Assembly: GCA_031310005.1 (NCBI GenBank)
Contig: CM062381.1
Span: forward strand, 372,001 to 436,000
DNA from: Dactylellina haptotyla
Lineage: Eukaryota > Ascomycota > Orbiliomycetes > Orbiliales > Orbiliaceae
Length of the DNA: 64,000 nt
Direction: 5' to 3'
Program-made: the position numbers and the translations under genes
The notes under the pieces: model-generated
The model's database searches: none
The model's input: only the letters and a program-made list of their open reading frames with translations
Told to the model about the DNA's origin: nothing
In this document: piece by piece, positions 22,401-34,875 of the stretch
How positions within the stretch are numbered: position 1 is the first letter of the stretch
Layout: every line of letters begins with the position of its first letter

Positions 22401-25011
22401 TTTTCCAACTTGGGCTATGTCGTATCGTAAAGATTGCAATCTGATAAGTGGTCTTGCTTGGGAGTCTGGTATTCCCGGTTTCAAGCAAAGCAATTCGACC
22501 GCGCGGCAGGCATAAAAAACCGGTGAGGAGATGTAGCCATTCAGAAATCGATCACTAGCGGCCAAATAATTTTGCGGGATGCAGGAAGCTTTTGGACGGA
22601 TCCTCTTATTTTATTCCATTTTGAGAGAAACGGAAATATATTACTGGGTGGCGAGCTAGTGCTAAGAAGTTAGGAATCATTGATGTCGCGGTTGCATTGG
22701 CGATCAAAGAGGGGTTCCTGATTCTGGTGACTTGCATGGAGAAGGTGCAGAATGTATCATTGACGAAAATGGAGGGCACACTCAAGAAAAAAAAAAAACC
22801 TCGAACTACACTAAAAACCTTGATTATATTTCTCAAAACAATAAAATGGCAATTTTTATCCTGCGGAGAAGTGGACAGTGCATTGAAAGCACATCCTATG
22901 TATCTTTGGGGTGTTTGCGACAGCACATTCATCGAAGGTGCTGTCCGGGACATTCTTTTCAGGATTAGCCGAACTTTTCTGACCCACTTCCTGGTAGATC
23001 CAACCAATGAGGTCTTCGGACGACAATTATGATCACGCGGTTCTCATGCCCTGTTGCTGTACCCCAAATACCCGGACCGCACCATCCATGTTTTGATACA
23101 GAAGCTCGAGTCCCGTCCCTCCTCAACTATTCATCCTTCATCTGCGACCGTCTTTCTATCGCTCTCAAATTGGTGTGAACGGAAGATGCCACCTCAAACG
23201 GTGCTAGCGATGGGGTAAAATCGATCGATCTTGGCGAGCTTGTGGGGAAATCCTCCTTAGTTGAAGGAAGCATTACCTGAGCATGCTCCACAGGCCGGCC
23301 TCAGAGTTAGTGGTCCGGTGCGGGGCACAGACATCGACGGCCAAATTCGAACCCACAAAATAGCCACATAACGAAGCCTTTCAGCCCTGTCATTAACCAA
23401 AGATCGCCAGTGCTTCTTCTAGAAGTACAATAGAAGGTTTCAGAGTGCTTCAGTACGAAGCACACACTTATCGACGGAGTCCTCGAAGAATTCCTGACGC
23501 GAAGAATCATATGACACGCTGGGACAAATCACATTCTGGAGGGAGTCTCCAAATAGATACTCCGATACCGCTTTTGGTTTGTTCAGCGATTACTGGCTTT
23601 TGCATCAAACAAATGGACTACTCTAGGATGCTCTTGGGACTAGAGCGCGTACACCTGCAAAGTAAACATACATGAGCTATATCCCAGACTGGCGGGAATT
23701 GGCTCTCGAGACTCGGGCGACAAAAATTTTCCCCCCATAAAGTTTGAAGAAAACAACAATAATATAATCTAATATATCCCTGGCTGGGAGAGACCACGAA
23801 AAAATAGGCCTTTTCGTTAGCTTTGGTCATAGGCGAAGAGTGTGGGAAGAGTCTGCAAAGCTCTATCCCTCGGCTGGAAGGGATCATCTACTGTGACGAT
23901 GCGGAATTTGGACGAAATGACAGGCCCAGGACATCAGGGCAAGTCACATTTTCCTCGCTGTCGTGTCTAACGCCTGATTTCACTGTGGCTCTCCTCCAAA
24001 AAAGTTATTTTGTCAATTTGCTGCATCATGCTTTGGGGCGAGCAGGGGCGGCTAGTTAACGTTGTTTCTTTTTTGAAGTTGGTTGATTCGATTCACCCGC
24101 CACCATATTGGTCCGGTCTGTACTTTATGAAGTTTGCTTTTTATCCCCACCAACTTGCTGCGGTTGACAGGGTTCTCGACAAGCTCGGTGTGAGGCCCTG
24201 GCACTTTGCACCCTTGTCGAATAAGTCTCTTCTTCCTTTTTTTTTTCCTACTTTTTTCTCACTTTCTTGCTTATTCTTAACCTCTAGCCTGTTCTAACAA
24301 AAGATCATCTCCTGACCGCCCGTGCTAGATTTATGTACTCCAAACAAGGGGCCGATGTAAATTGTGGGGCAAGAACACAGCGGACGCTACCCGGGCATTA
24401 CAGATTCTATCGGCCAGGAACTGGTTGGCGCGGAGTCGCTGCTGCCAAATAATCTGGACTGGACCGGAGTGCAACTCTAAACGCAGGACTCCACCCATGT
24501 CTTCAATTGATTGGACTGGACAGCTGACGACCTGGTCAAGACCAGTTCGTTCCCTCAACCCCAGGATGGTTAGAGCTCTCCGGAAAATCCCTACCTTTGC
24601 GACTTACTCGCATCTTCTCCAGAGTTTCTTTTATTTTTCTAGCATGCAACTTTTTTTGTGGCTGATTGTCCTGTGCGATCACTCGAGAACAAGGGACGGA
24701 CCATGCATCGTGGAGTTTCTGGACTGTCACTATTTAATCTTCGAGCCATCCCCACCATCTGAGTCCGAGTCTTTCCCTCACCACCAGCTATCGCTTCACT
24801 GACGATAACTACCGTTCGCGGACAAGATATATCTTTTCTATACACTCCTTCACTTATCCAGAAATCTATATCTACTGGTTGATCAGAAGATCCCAGACTG
24901 AAATCCAGCCTATAGCCCATCAGACCGCGCGTGCATTGTGCAGTTCCGCTTCTCTCGATACCACATCTTTTTTCCACTCAAATCTCAGAGTCGTAAATAT
25001 CAGACTGCAAC
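16409..25011. other. Gene desert, 8.6 kb
   Basis: No protein family, RNA gene or transposase was recognised. Open frames are short (the longest is about 146 codons), mostly without ATG, and mutually antisense. Notable minor items are a 9-bp inverted repeat around an A/T tract (20002-20042) and a T17 run (21357-21373). The last 300 bp are CT-rich and belong to the promoter/leader of the gene at 25012. Base composition is moderately AT-rich. Decayed repeats are possible, but I cannot name any. Confidence 0.5.
20002..20042. repeat. Short inverted repeat around an A7T6 tract
   Basis: CTCATCGGG (20002-20010) and CCCGATGAG (20034-20042) are perfect complements, enclosing a self-complementary A/T run. 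Too small to name; it may be a foldback remnant or chance. Confidence 0.4.
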
Positions 25012-25830
25012 ATGTCTTCCCCACGCAGCCACCCACAACATTCTCGCAGCATGAGCAACAACAGATTCGCAGGAATGATTCCTCCACTTATGCTCGTGAA
25101 TCCATCGGATTTGCAAATGAACGGTGTCCGTGTCGATGGATCACTGTTGTCCAGCAAGACTTTCATTGATTCCATGACAGCCTCTTTCAATCAACACGAT
25201 AACATGTCTCCGTCCACTCCTGAGTTCATCGACTCCCCATCGTCGACTGTCAGCGCCGATTCTTTCATGCCACCAACTCCACAGCAGCTGCACCACGGTA
25301 GATTTTTATGTCCCGAGCCAAGCTGCTCTTACAGCATCATTGGACTTAACTCTGGTGCTGAACTCGATCAACATATTGCTTCGGGCAATCATGTTAATCA
25401 CCCAGTCGAATTCGAACTCGAATTGAATAACGACGACCAAGGTTCATTCTCAGCCCCAATGTGGGGCAATAAGAATGGCGACTATTTTGCTCTTCCTACC
25501 CAACCAAAAGGAAAGGGTATGGAAGGACACTGCGCATGCAGATACTGCAACCCACATACAGTTGCTCCAGAGGCTGAGGTTCAACCTCAACAAGCTCTGG
25601 AACTTCCTCCTGCGGTTGGTGGCAACGGCTTCGACCACCGTACATGGCAGCAAAACATGAAGTTGGAGAAAGCTATGCAAGCCGTTCTTCAACAACATCA
25701 GAGAATGCGAGAAGCTGAGGTTATGCAACAGAGCATCGCCTTTGCTAACACCGTTCAACCATATGGTAACTTCTATGGTCAACCACAAATGCCTGTCTAC
25801 CCCGTCTACGGTAACGCCTTTGCTTACTAA
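25012..25830 (+). CDS. Putative C2H2-finger protein, 272 aa
   Basis: A single exon from an ATG at 25012 to TAA. Residues 98-130 hold a C2H2-like pattern C-x4-C-x15-H-x5-H (C100, C105, H121, H127), in a segment beginning FLCPEPSC. A second Cys/His group (HCACRYCNPH) follows about 50 residues later. The N-terminal part is Ser/Pro-rich, the C-terminal part is Gln-, Tyr- and Pro-rich with a short helical Gln/Met segment (QAVLQQHQRMREAEVMQQ). The spacing is looser than a classical finger, so DNA binding is an inference; it could instead be a small regulatory or structural zinc protein. A CT-rich leader and a long AT-rich 3' region suggest an independently expressed gene. Confidence 0.75.
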   Translation: MSSPRSHPQHSRSMSNNRFAGMIPPLMLVNPSDLQMNGVRVDGSLLSSKTFIDSMTASFNQHDNMSPSTPEFIDSPSSTVSADSFMPPTPQQLHHGRFLCPEPSCSYSIIGLNSGAELDQHIASGNHVNHPVEFELELNNDDQGSFSAPMWGNKNGDYFALPTQPKGKGMEGHCACRYCNPHTVAPEAEVQPQQALELPPAVGGNGFDHRTWQQNMKLEKAMQAVLQQHQRMREAEVMQQSIAFANTVQPYGNFYGQPQMPVYPVYGNAFAY

Positions 25831-27960
25831 TTTGATACCCGTCAAACGGTCATGCCGTTCTCACGATACGATTTCCTTATTGTTCGTATACCCCTTACCA
25901 GTTATCATGAGAATTGGACGATCTTGGAGACACGATTTTTTTTCTTTTCCTCGGAACTCGACTCTGTATATATCGCGACAAACCGCCAATATTTGCGTCC
26001 TTTGTCAGACCTTAGCCTTTCATTTATGTATAGCTGATATCCCAACCAAAAAATTATTTTCGGAGTTTTTGCTTCTGGGTTGTCCATCTTTCATTCCTTT
26101 TTCAGTTTTCATCTTTTGTTGGTGGATACCAGGTGGTGTTCAAATCAGGCATTTTTTAGGGGGAGGCGTTAACATTCACCCAACGTGCGATCAGCTTTCG
26201 CCGAACACAAGAAAAATCAACAAACACACAAATATACTACTATCTCACGGGAACTTAAGGCCTATTGGGCCAAGAAAAGCTCTCAAGTTTGTTTGCATTA
26301 TTGCATTCGTGGCACAAAAGTCAGGCAGCATTTGGAGGGTCTTTGGAACATTGTTGGATTTTTTGCCTGTACAATAAGATAACCAAGAGAGTTGAACTTT
26401 CTGTTGTCACAATAACCTATTCTTAACCACGAATTCAAACAAAATACAAATCGATATTACCAAATATGATCTTCTCCTGCTAGTTCAATTGATGCCATCA
26501 GTGCGATAGATAATTCTATATTGAACTTCTTTCAATGACTTCAAGTCAGAGTATTCACAAGTCTCTTCGATTCGAACTAGGTCCTCGCAAACGCTCAAAT
26601 TATGTGTTGAAGAAACCAATGGATACAAAACCCGGAATTCTTCTCTCTTCATGCACTTCGGTATCTGCACATATCAATAGTAAATAGATGATATATCACT
26701 CATGCGTGTTACCTTCCAGCTGGTTTCCGACTCTAAAAGCTCCTACAAGGTATGGTTCGGATGGTTCAATACCGATGATGCAACAAACCGCCAATGCTAT
26801 ATGCGTCGAAGGCTGAAGTTTGGTCCTGATCGATTCGATAGATTAGGCCTGCATGAACCACAGAAATCACTCACAAAAGCCTGTGTTTAGTCATAACGTT
26901 AACTAATTTTTCATTTTTTTTGATTTTTTTTTGCCCACCATGCCCGGTTCTAGGAATCATTCCGAAATTTCGCCTGCACGAAAGGTTCACCAAAGTATGA
27001 TAAATCTTTGCTATGGACGATATATTTCGTCCCAGAAAAATCAGTTTTGATCAATGGGAGCGCCGACGTCTAGACAAGTCAGCCTTTTGGGAGGTTGTGT
27101 GGATGACCAGCCCCAGATCTTCCGGGGTGTGGCCCCTGCTCTTCCCCATACTTCTCTGCAGGAAGGAAAAGAAAAACACCAACAAAAGAATAAAATCAAA
27201 TAAGAAAAGGCTTGCACAGAATATAATGCGCGGCATCTTTGCTGGCTAAACAGATACCCCAGAAAAAGTCTTTAGTCTTCGATTCGCTCGCGATGTCACT
27301 TCGTGCGAGCCATTTCCTTGTGTACATTATTAGTTTCTAAATGATTGCACATACCACATTGCCGTGCTTTACATACCGGCGGTTTGTAAATATTTTCACG
27401 CCCCAAAAAAGATATTCTTTTCGAAGCCAGTTACTTGGATATCGACTAACCTTGCTATTCTCATCTTGGTTAACATGTGCGCATCTGCAAGCATCTCAAT
27501 CAAGGCTTTCCTCGGTGATCAAATTTTTCGCTGGTGCCAAGAGCTATTCGGATATAATAATTGCGCCTCTGATACACCTCGCCAACTTTCGGACCCCTGC
27601 CCACAGCTGCGATGCGAGGTTCACTGCCAAAATATCTTGTCGTCTCATCATATCAGGGTCTGTTCGCGGTTTTTAGTGGTACTAGGAACCCTGAATATCA
27701 TTGATGATCTGAATATCTGGCTATTTCGACGTACATGAAAGGAAAGCGAGAGAGCATCCGATCATTTCCTGAAGGAAATGAAAATCTTTGTCTTTGAAGT
27801 TTTACTTTCTAGCCTAAAGATTCCGAGTTCATATTTCATGGGCAAATTGATGGCTCTGATAGGAGAGGAGCGATATCTACCCCACTTCGATCACCGATTA
27901 TGCAAACGAGAGCTAGAAAGTGGTGTGAAGTAAGAGAATAGGAACTTCTGGGGAAATGCC

Positions 27961-27992
27961 CGGCAGGTACTATTCCGCAATAGTACTTGCCG
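27961..27992. repeat. Compact 14-bp hairpin
   Basis: CGGCAGGTACTATT (27961-27974) and AATAGTACTTGCCG (27979-27992) pair at 13 of 14 positions, with one G-U, around a four-base loop. It is the tightest hairpin in the deserts. No neighbouring gene explains it. Confidence 0.5.
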
Positions 27993-28851
27993 AGAGATGT
28001 CAGATACAAGGCAACTAACTATATGATCCCTTGGTCCAATTTGAAATACCGTCTCTCCGAACGCCAGGCTGTAGCTAACGGCGTGGCCCATCAGGTAGAT
28101 ATGACCGGGCCATGCGCCTCCACGGTCTTGCCGTCTGATGCGCAAAGGTATGTCCTCTGTGATGCTGTCATCCTAGCCATCTAGTCTCCAAGGATATGGC
28201 AGTAACAGCGCTCAGGCTTTAGTGGCTTGGGGTAACCAGTGGTACAAACATGTCTTCTTGATGCCGTTTCCCTTTTGCTTGCGTCGATCTATGTACGCTC
28301 TAGCACTTCTAATGTTCTTCGAATTGGTGTGGATGCCCCATTACAACGGTGCCTTGCAGATGGCGGGGTACGGAAATTTCTTCCATTGTCGTAATCCGAT
28401 ACACCGCGCTTGGTCAGTGCGGAGAACAAGGCTATCGACAAAGTCAACTAAGGAGGGGAAAGGGACTGAGATTCAGTGTAGAATTCGACGAGAAATTCAG
28501 AAACAAAATAGGGCAACCCTGCTAGTGCGGTTTCTAACTTACCCGTGCGCTAGACAGAATCAAGCTTAAGTCCAAGATCAGGTGCTTGCGAACAAACCAC
28601 CCGAATAAGAAATTATTGGTAAAGATTCGGATATTTGAGGTGGTGGTGGCCCCGTCGCTTCAACAAGGATGCCTGACGAAAATGCAACAACGCAGAAATA
28701 GCCATTGCCGGCTGAATGAAAGTCCTGAAAGACCACCGCACCTAAAATAACATAGGGACTTTGGAGGCGCCGTCCATGCATACCTCCATGCATTCCTTAT
28801 ATCGAAGCACGGGAAGTGCGTAAATTTTTGAAAAAAATAAAAAAAAAACGG

Positions 28852-28873
28852 ATATCAGATAATCGTCTGATAT
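28852..28873. repeat. Short palindrome
   Basis: ATATCAGA (28852-28859) and TCTGATAT (28866-28873) are perfect complements around six bases, next to an A-rich run. Possibly chance in AT-rich DNA. Confidence 0.3.
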
Positions 28874-31243
28874 TCAGAGTTATAGTGAGGGGTAAAGCGA
28901 TACGCTCCCTCCCGCTCATATAGGCATATCGCCTCCCAAAAGCATATCTGCCAGTTTGAGGGGAATTTTGCGGGACAATATTGCCCGGTCGTCTATTCGT
29001 CCCAACTTGTGGCGAAGACCCTCGGTCTCACTCGTGAAGTTCTTAACGAAACAAATTAACCATTCTTTAAGGATTCTTTTTGCCGTTTTTTAGCCTGCCC
29101 AGCCTCGACGCGATCAATATGTACATTCTAGTTAGCGTCTTCTGTACCCACACCCTAATATTCATGCCGACAGGAATTGCTCGATAGAGTTTAATAGCAC
29201 TAGCTACTTCTGTGCAAGCCGTGGGACCGCCAGATAATTTCAGTAGGTCTGTATGCTTGGTCAATGCTTGAAGCAGTAGCCAGCAAGATCCACATCTGTA
29301 AAATCAGCTTGTTGGAAATGTGGTCTTGGATATAGTTAACTATAACTGAAATTCCGTGGCTTGTTAAATTGAAATTGAACAGGTGAGAACTTCGTCTCGA
29401 GGAAGCCTTTAGGCGCAGTCAGTTATGTTCTGAGGGACTTGTTGCATCCATTAATTGATATCATCTGATTGACCGGATACTGCCGGACACCTCTCGCGCG
29501 CTCCTTCGAGTAATATGCAATCAAAGACGGCTTTACCAGCAACCCATGTCTTTGAGTGGCAAAATACAGACCAAAAGATACTGGCGTCTTTCGCAGATTG
29601 GTAAGTGCTTAGGATACCACGACACGCCCATGGCATGCCTTTCACGTTTTCATTGCATGCAACGGTCGAGGCTTTAAAGTCTGGTCTTGATCATCGATCA
29701 TGGCTTTGAGTACAAATAATCAACTTGGTGGAACCCAGTAAGCCACGACGGAGTCTGACTGGCGTATTTCTCCAGAACGGGAACACACGAGTACGAGCCC
29801 CAAGCGAGACACATGACAGAAAACCCAAAAGCAAATATTACATGATATCTTGATATTTTTGTGTCTCTTGCCAATGTCTCACTTTGATTCGATATATTCG
29901 CCAAGTTCCAGCCGCCTGATATTTTAGTTTCTTGCTGAAAACAATCGTGAAAGATTACTTTTGGCATTTGATTTCGATAAACATTTGCTCTGAGTGATTT
30001 ACCGGAGTTTCTCCGCAAAGGCAAGGGAATGGAATAGTTACAAGCCTGCGTCGATCAAAAAAGCCACCAAATGCAATCTATCAGTCTAGCCTGTGGGTCC
30101 TTTTCATGACTTGCAGCAGTCCTCATGACTAGAAAACAGGGGTTAGGACTGAAACTATCGGACGTAGGAGGTGGGGATGCATCCTCATCTCAACCCATCC
30201 ACCCAGAACTCCGCAAAATTTTGCCGTCATCTAATAGTCAAAGCCACAACATGCAACAGTCTCTACTCGCACAGGGTAGAAGAAGAATTGACATCGCGCA
30301 TTGACCTAGTCCCGCCAAGACTATCTATATTACAGATATTATGCGTCATACTTCCTGAGCCACCGGAGTTTGAAAGTGTTTACTGACAAAGGCCGACGAC
30401 GCTAATGCTTTACCCCATATAAGCCCAACATCTTATAGTCAAGGACAAGGTCATTTAGGATACGCACTATCAGCTCTCGGCTGATCATGACTTAAGTCCT
30501 GATCCTGCCTGGAACCTTCTATCAGGTCATCAGCTGTAGTTCACAGCAGCCTCCAAATTATCCCTGAAAGCCTACTGTACAGAGCAAGAAGCTGGTATTG
30601 GTGTCATCACTTTCATCAACGTCCCAAATTCGAATTCGGACGATACTTTCTATAAGATAAATCACCGCCGACTTCCTCCGATGCCCGCGCAGCGGTGCAT
30701 GCTAGTGTCGGACTAGTACACCCCCCAAGCGAGTTTTTGTCTACCACGACATGACTATTGCAATCCAAGGTATTGCTACTTGTAATTTCTTCACTAGCCG
30801 CTCAAACTTCTTCAGGGGTTTCCTTGATCAAAGCCCAAAGCCAGTGGAAAATTGCATATGCGCATGGATCAAAGCGAGTCGATCGTAAGACAGATCGAGA
30901 AAAAGGGTATCTCTCGCCAACTTGTTTGCCGATTCACATGGTTTCTTATCTGCAATCTGCAATCTCTTGATCCACGAGACATCTAGGAATTGATGGACAC
31001 CATCATCGAAAATAACTATAGAACGGTTGGGGACTTCAGGATTAGCCTCCCGTGTCTATTTTTTCTTCAAACAAAAGGTTTATCTTGGTGCTTATGGTCA
31101 TGAACTCAGTTATACACTCACGACGAGAGCTATTTCCGTGGTCATGCAGCACGATAATGTCATTTCTCTTGGAAAAATCTTGAGCCTACATAATTTTTAT
31201 TCGTAATCCGATACCACGATAGCTATCTACCCGAGCATATATT

Positions 31244-32242
31244 CTACCGGCAATTGAGAGGATATGGACAAATGGCACCTCTCTCACCCTCGTCAAGCAA
31301 GTCTATCTCAGCCAGCTCGTCGTGCGTGAGCTCCCAACCATCCATATCTCTGTTGGCCCTCATTCTTTCGAGGTTGTCGCTTTTTGGGAGGGGAAGATAC
31401 CCCATTTGCAGGCTCCATTTAATCATGACCTGCGTAGACTGCTTATTGTGCTTCTGTCCGATAGCCACAAGAACAGGGTTATCTGACCGGCGATTGCGTA
31501 CTATCGGTGCATATGCAGTGATGATAATTCCTTTGGCAATGCAAAAGTCGATGACCTCCTTTTGTTGGCAGAAAGGATGGACCTCGATCTGGTTGCAAAC
31601 CGGAGGAACGGAAGCGTATGTGCTCATTTGGTGCAAGTGTTCAATTCCACTAAACGATATCATCCGTTAGCTCTTCCAACAGCTAGGCCTGGCGACCCCT
31701 AAAGAAGGTTCGTATTCGGCAATATGGATCTCATAAAAGTGAAATCGAAAGTTAGAGCAGGCGAAGGCAACGGAGGATTGTACTTACTAGTTGCTAACCC
31801 CAATATCAACGGTTCCTCCCTCTTGTTTCAATAGTTCCAGTGCAGCCCAAAGAATCTCTCGCCCTGACCTTCCGCTAGCAGGTGTATGAACCAAGAACAG
31901 GTCTACATATCCCTTTCTGTTTTCATCACCAAGGTCGATCTTTTTAACACTCTCTCGCATACTCTCTAAAGTTTTTTCAATGCTATTTTCAACAGGATGT
32001 TGAATTTTAGTTACGATGTAGATATCCTCTCTAGGAAGGCCTGCCTCCTTTATTGCCTCCCCGACCGCGGCTTCATTTCTATAGAACTGAGCGGTATCGA
32101 TATGTCGATACCCAGCTAACAGGGCATTAGAAACAGCCTTCTTGCAATCAGAAGACCTGTAGACACCATAGCCTATACGCGGCATCGTCGCGTTCGATCC
32201 TGGAAGAGGAACTCTATCCTGAACTGAGTATTTCGACTGCAT
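31244..32242 (-). CDS. Aldo-keto reductase (AKR superfamily)
   Basis: Two exons (32242-31788 and 31649-31244) encode 286 residues. The 138-bp intron has a GTAAGT donor, a GCTAAC branch site and a TTTAG acceptor, and splicing gives VSNY-GIEHL, matching the usual VSN segment. The enzyme is a TIM-barrel NADPH-dependent reductase of aldehydes, ketones or aldoses. The full catalytic tetrad is visible: D49 (HIDTA), Y54 (QFYRN), K79 (VTKI) and H119 (LVHTP). The cofactor-binding segment reads LPLPKSDNLERMRAN near the C-terminus. Length is slightly short for the family (about 290-320). A neighbouring GH43 gene and sugar transporter make a pentose or sugar-derived aldehyde a reasonable substrate, but that is inference. 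Confidence 0.93.
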
Positions 32243-32697
32243 CTTCGTGGAATACTAGTGAAGGTTGCGTAGGGATCTAGAGGAATACCTTTCGCGGTAA
32301 CTTGTGACCAGGGCGCTGGAGTAACGCGGTGGTCTGTTGAAACGGGGCTATCAAGAGTAGAGTACTGTTTAACTGAGTAACTCCGCTGAGTCTTAGGCAC
32401 CATAGTGTTATCCCATTTACAATACCACACTATACAACACATCGAGATCGACGTCGTAATCGTCACGGAGGAAGACTGGGAGTTTTAGGTTATGACTCTG
32501 GAAAGCCTTGTTCTATAGTCTATCGATTTATCAGCTCCTAGCGTAACTTTGTGGAGGTTAAAGGAATTGTCAAAATCATATAATTTCAGCATCTACTGTT
32601 GCAATGACGAACTTCGACCTCCCCAATCTTCAAATTCCATGCTGTCAAAGTAAATTATTGATAGAATATACATTTATTCTTGTAGTTGTCTATGAAT
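32243..32697. other. Intergenic, 455 bp
   Basis: Promoter of the aldo-keto reductase and 3' flank of the next minus-strand gene. No further gene is seen. Confidence 0.5.
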
Positions 32698-34875
32698 CTA
32701 TTCCGTCTTCAAATGGATTTGTCCGTCGATGGCTACTAAGCCCACCACAGTCTTCCCCGCCTTTTCAGAGCCACTTTCTACGGCTGAATGTACCATCTTT
32801 CCGCCATCCAACATATCTGATGTAAGAGCGTCAGAGACATTAGCGATCGCCATCCAAGTATCACCCAATCGAGAAAACGTTGTGCGGACACCAAAGAGCC
32901 AGATAGTGATCAAGAATGTCACGATGTGAAGCCCGATAACCACCATTACAATCGTAAACCCAACGGGAATATCAGTGCGAGTAGTTCCATGTGGTCCACC
33001 GGGGTGTAGAGCTGGTACGAAAGCTACTGTATCTGCCTCGGTCCATTTATCGTACTGAGGTAGTTGATCGTAATATGCAGATCCTGCGAGTGAGAATAAA
33101 ATCATTTGTAGTGCTTCTGCCACTGTAGAATTTTGGCCATTGTTTTGGCTGTATGTGAGAGCCTCGAAAAGGTCAATAATCCAGCTACTTGCTCCTGCTT
33201 CTGGCCATTCCCGGTACTCATTCGACCATCCATACCAGTTAGGGTCCAATATAGCACTATAATTTCCATATCGGTCGCGACCGTGTGGGTACCAGAGATG
33301 TACTGCATCGGTAACATACGGGAATGTGCGCTTGTATATGCCACCGATCCACTGATTGGATATTGGGCCATCATAACCAGACTGTAAGCTCTCCTCGTAT
33401 ACCCAACTATCTGCTGGATCAGGCGCCTCAATTTGTAGAAGGCCACGCTCCTCCAGCGATAATGGGTTTTTGAATCCCGGTAAAAGTTGCTGGTACACCT
33501 TACTCCAGTCAAAATTAGAACTCGTTTCGTTCCATGAAACAGAAGGTTCTGTTCTGTTTGAAGAGCTAAAGAGGTTGACTTTTCGGGTCGCTACATCTAA
33601 GGCCGAGAAACATATTGAGGCTGTTACATTTTGTGTCATAGTATATTTTCCACCCTTATATCCGGGGGTGATGACGTCGAAAACAGCCCACTCTCCATTG
33701 CTAGGCGGAATTTTGGTGTTATTGACGCTTATGATAAGATATCCAGCTCCCGAAGCGTCCTGCTCCGAGGATGCCGGAGGATATTGTCGAAACTCACTGA
33801 CAAGAGTTCCACTATAAGATTGTTTTTGGTTCTGTGGGAAGGCAACCACTCCGTTTCTAAGTTCGCAAATCGCAAATGATCCAGGATCAAGAATAGAGAA
33901 TGGACAGTCAAATCGACTGGGTTCTGTTGAAGCGTTAAATCGTGGAGTGTCTAGCACTGATGGAAATATAGTACCTGAAAGTACTGGTTGATAAATGGCG
34001 TCCCATTCGCCATCGGGGTCCAATGTATACATGACTAGGTCGTCCATGATGGGCTTTTGGCAAGTAACGCGAGAGTCTAGCAAAACTGCCTTTCCTGTAT
34101 AGTTTCGAAGGCTCTGGCGGGCTTCTGTCTTTATATATGGCAAAAACGCGCGAACAATTCTCCCCGTGTCAACCACACCGTCGTGCTGAAATGGTGATCC
34201 TGAAAGCTCCCCGAAAGCTGGCCAAAATGCGGGCATCTTTCCTCCCCAAACAATATTCGATGACACAGGAGTGTACGCATAATTTAGGTCATCATTGAAC
34301 ATCCAGTCGATCGAGAGATTCGCGTGGGTTTGTACGCCGGGTATCTCGTCAAGGCGAAGGTCTGAGAGCAATACCGTTGATGAAAACTGTATTAGGGTTG
34401 ACGTAGCCAACAGTATCAGCATCAGGAACACAGTTCTTGCTACACGGCTCGCCCTGAGCCGCAGCATGGGCCAGACAACATTCTGTAACGTTGAAATGAC
34501 CGAAGACCCGTTGATCCTTATAAGAGACACTTCCGCAACTGAACCAAGAGGAACTTCAAATTCCTCCAGTGCTATGGATGCAAGCATAGCAAGCCCAACC
34601 GCGGCTTGAGTAGCTACAGCCCAACGTATCGCCGTTGACGTTAACGAAATCGCCCGAGTCGCCCACTCGTTGACCATAATTCTTTGCCATGTTCGGTTTT
34701 CAATGTTGCTGTACCATAAGAAGGACAAAAATCCAATGCTTGCTATCAGCACCAAAAAGCTTAATCCAAGAAGTATGACTGAGGTACGTTTAATCCTTTT
34801 GAAAAAAGGCTCTGATCCAGATGCTGGTGCGGGGTTAAATGGCCTATCGCCTTGTTCGAGTCGCTTTTCAGCCAT
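32698..34875 (-). CDS. Fungal multi-pass membrane protein of unknown function, 725 aa
   Basis: A single exon from the ATG at 34875. Hydrophobic segments lie near residues 32-54 (LLGLSFLVLIASIGFLSFL), about 85-105, about 148-167 (a Leu/Ile-rich run) and about 640-665 (FTIVMVVIGLHIVTFLITIW). The long middle (about 170-635) is hydrophilic with many N-glycosylation sequons (NLS, NYT, NAS, NNT, NVT, NRT, NET, NYS, NST) and Cys residues, so it is probably extracellular or luminal. This three-helices/large ectodomain/one-helix layout occurs in a widespread family of uncharacterised ascomycete membrane proteins. The frame remains open for 15 codons upstream of the ATG back to a CTACAG acceptor-like site, so a short upstream exon is possible. 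Confidence 0.85.
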   Translation of the reverse strand: MAEKRLEQGDRPFNPAPASGSEPFFKRIKRTSVILLGLSFLVLIASIGFLSFLWYSNIENRTWQRIMVNEWATRAISLTSTAIRWAVATQAAVGLAMLASIALEEFEVPLGSVAEVSLIRINGSSVISTLQNVVWPMLRLRASRVARTVFLMLILLATSTLIQFSSTVLLSDLRLDEIPGVQTHANLSIDWMFNDDLNYAYTPVSSNIVWGGKMPAFWPAFGELSGSPFQHDGVVDTGRIVRAFLPYIKTEARQSLRNYTGKAVLLDSRVTCQKPIMDDLVMYTLDPDGEWDAIYQPVLSGTIFPSVLDTPRFNASTEPSRFDCPFSILDPGSFAICELRNGVVAFPQNQKQSYSGTLVSEFRQYPPASSEQDASGAGYLIISVNNTKIPPSNGEWAVFDVITPGYKGGKYTMTQNVTASICFSALDVATRKVNLFSSSNRTEPSVSWNETSSNFDWSKVYQQLLPGFKNPLSLEERGLLQIEAPDPADSWVYEESLQSGYDGPISNQWIGGIYKRTFPYVTDAVHLWYPHGRDRYGNYSAILDPNWYGWSNEYREWPEAGASSWIIDLFEALTYSQNNGQNSTVAEALQMILFSLAGSAYYDQLPQYDKWTEADTVAFVPALHPGGPHGTTRTDIPVGFTIVMVVIGLHIVTFLITIWLFGVRTTFSRLGDTWMAIANVSDALTSDMLDGGKMVHSAVESGSEKAGKTVVGLVAIDGQIHLKTE

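Larger units (their letters stand above)
25831..31243. other. Gene desert, 5.4 kb
   Basis: The first 550 bp is probably the 3' untranslated region of the finger gene; a 211-codon non-ATG frame there overlaps the gene's end in another phase and is not credible. The rest has only short frames. Two small palindromic hairpins are present (27961-27992 and 28852-28873). No RNA gene or mobile-element protein was recognised. Confidence 0.5.

Noticed and set aside
22606-23032. Overlapping frames of 133 (-) and 111 (+) codons
   Set aside because: The minus frame lacks an ATG start, both contain homopolymer-coded residues, and neither is recognised.
16409-25011. Possible retroelement or DNA transposon remains in the desert
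   Set aside because: No reverse transcriptase, integrase or transposase motif and no terminal repeats were seen; naming a family would be guesswork.
25742-26377. 211-codon + frame overlapping the end of the finger gene
   Set aside because: It starts at TTG, overlaps the real gene in another phase, and is mostly 3' untranslated sequence.
27364-27738. Cys-containing 124-codon frame that resembles a small secreted protein
   Set aside because: It starts at GTG, the hydrophobic part is internal, and the Cys spacing matches no family I know.
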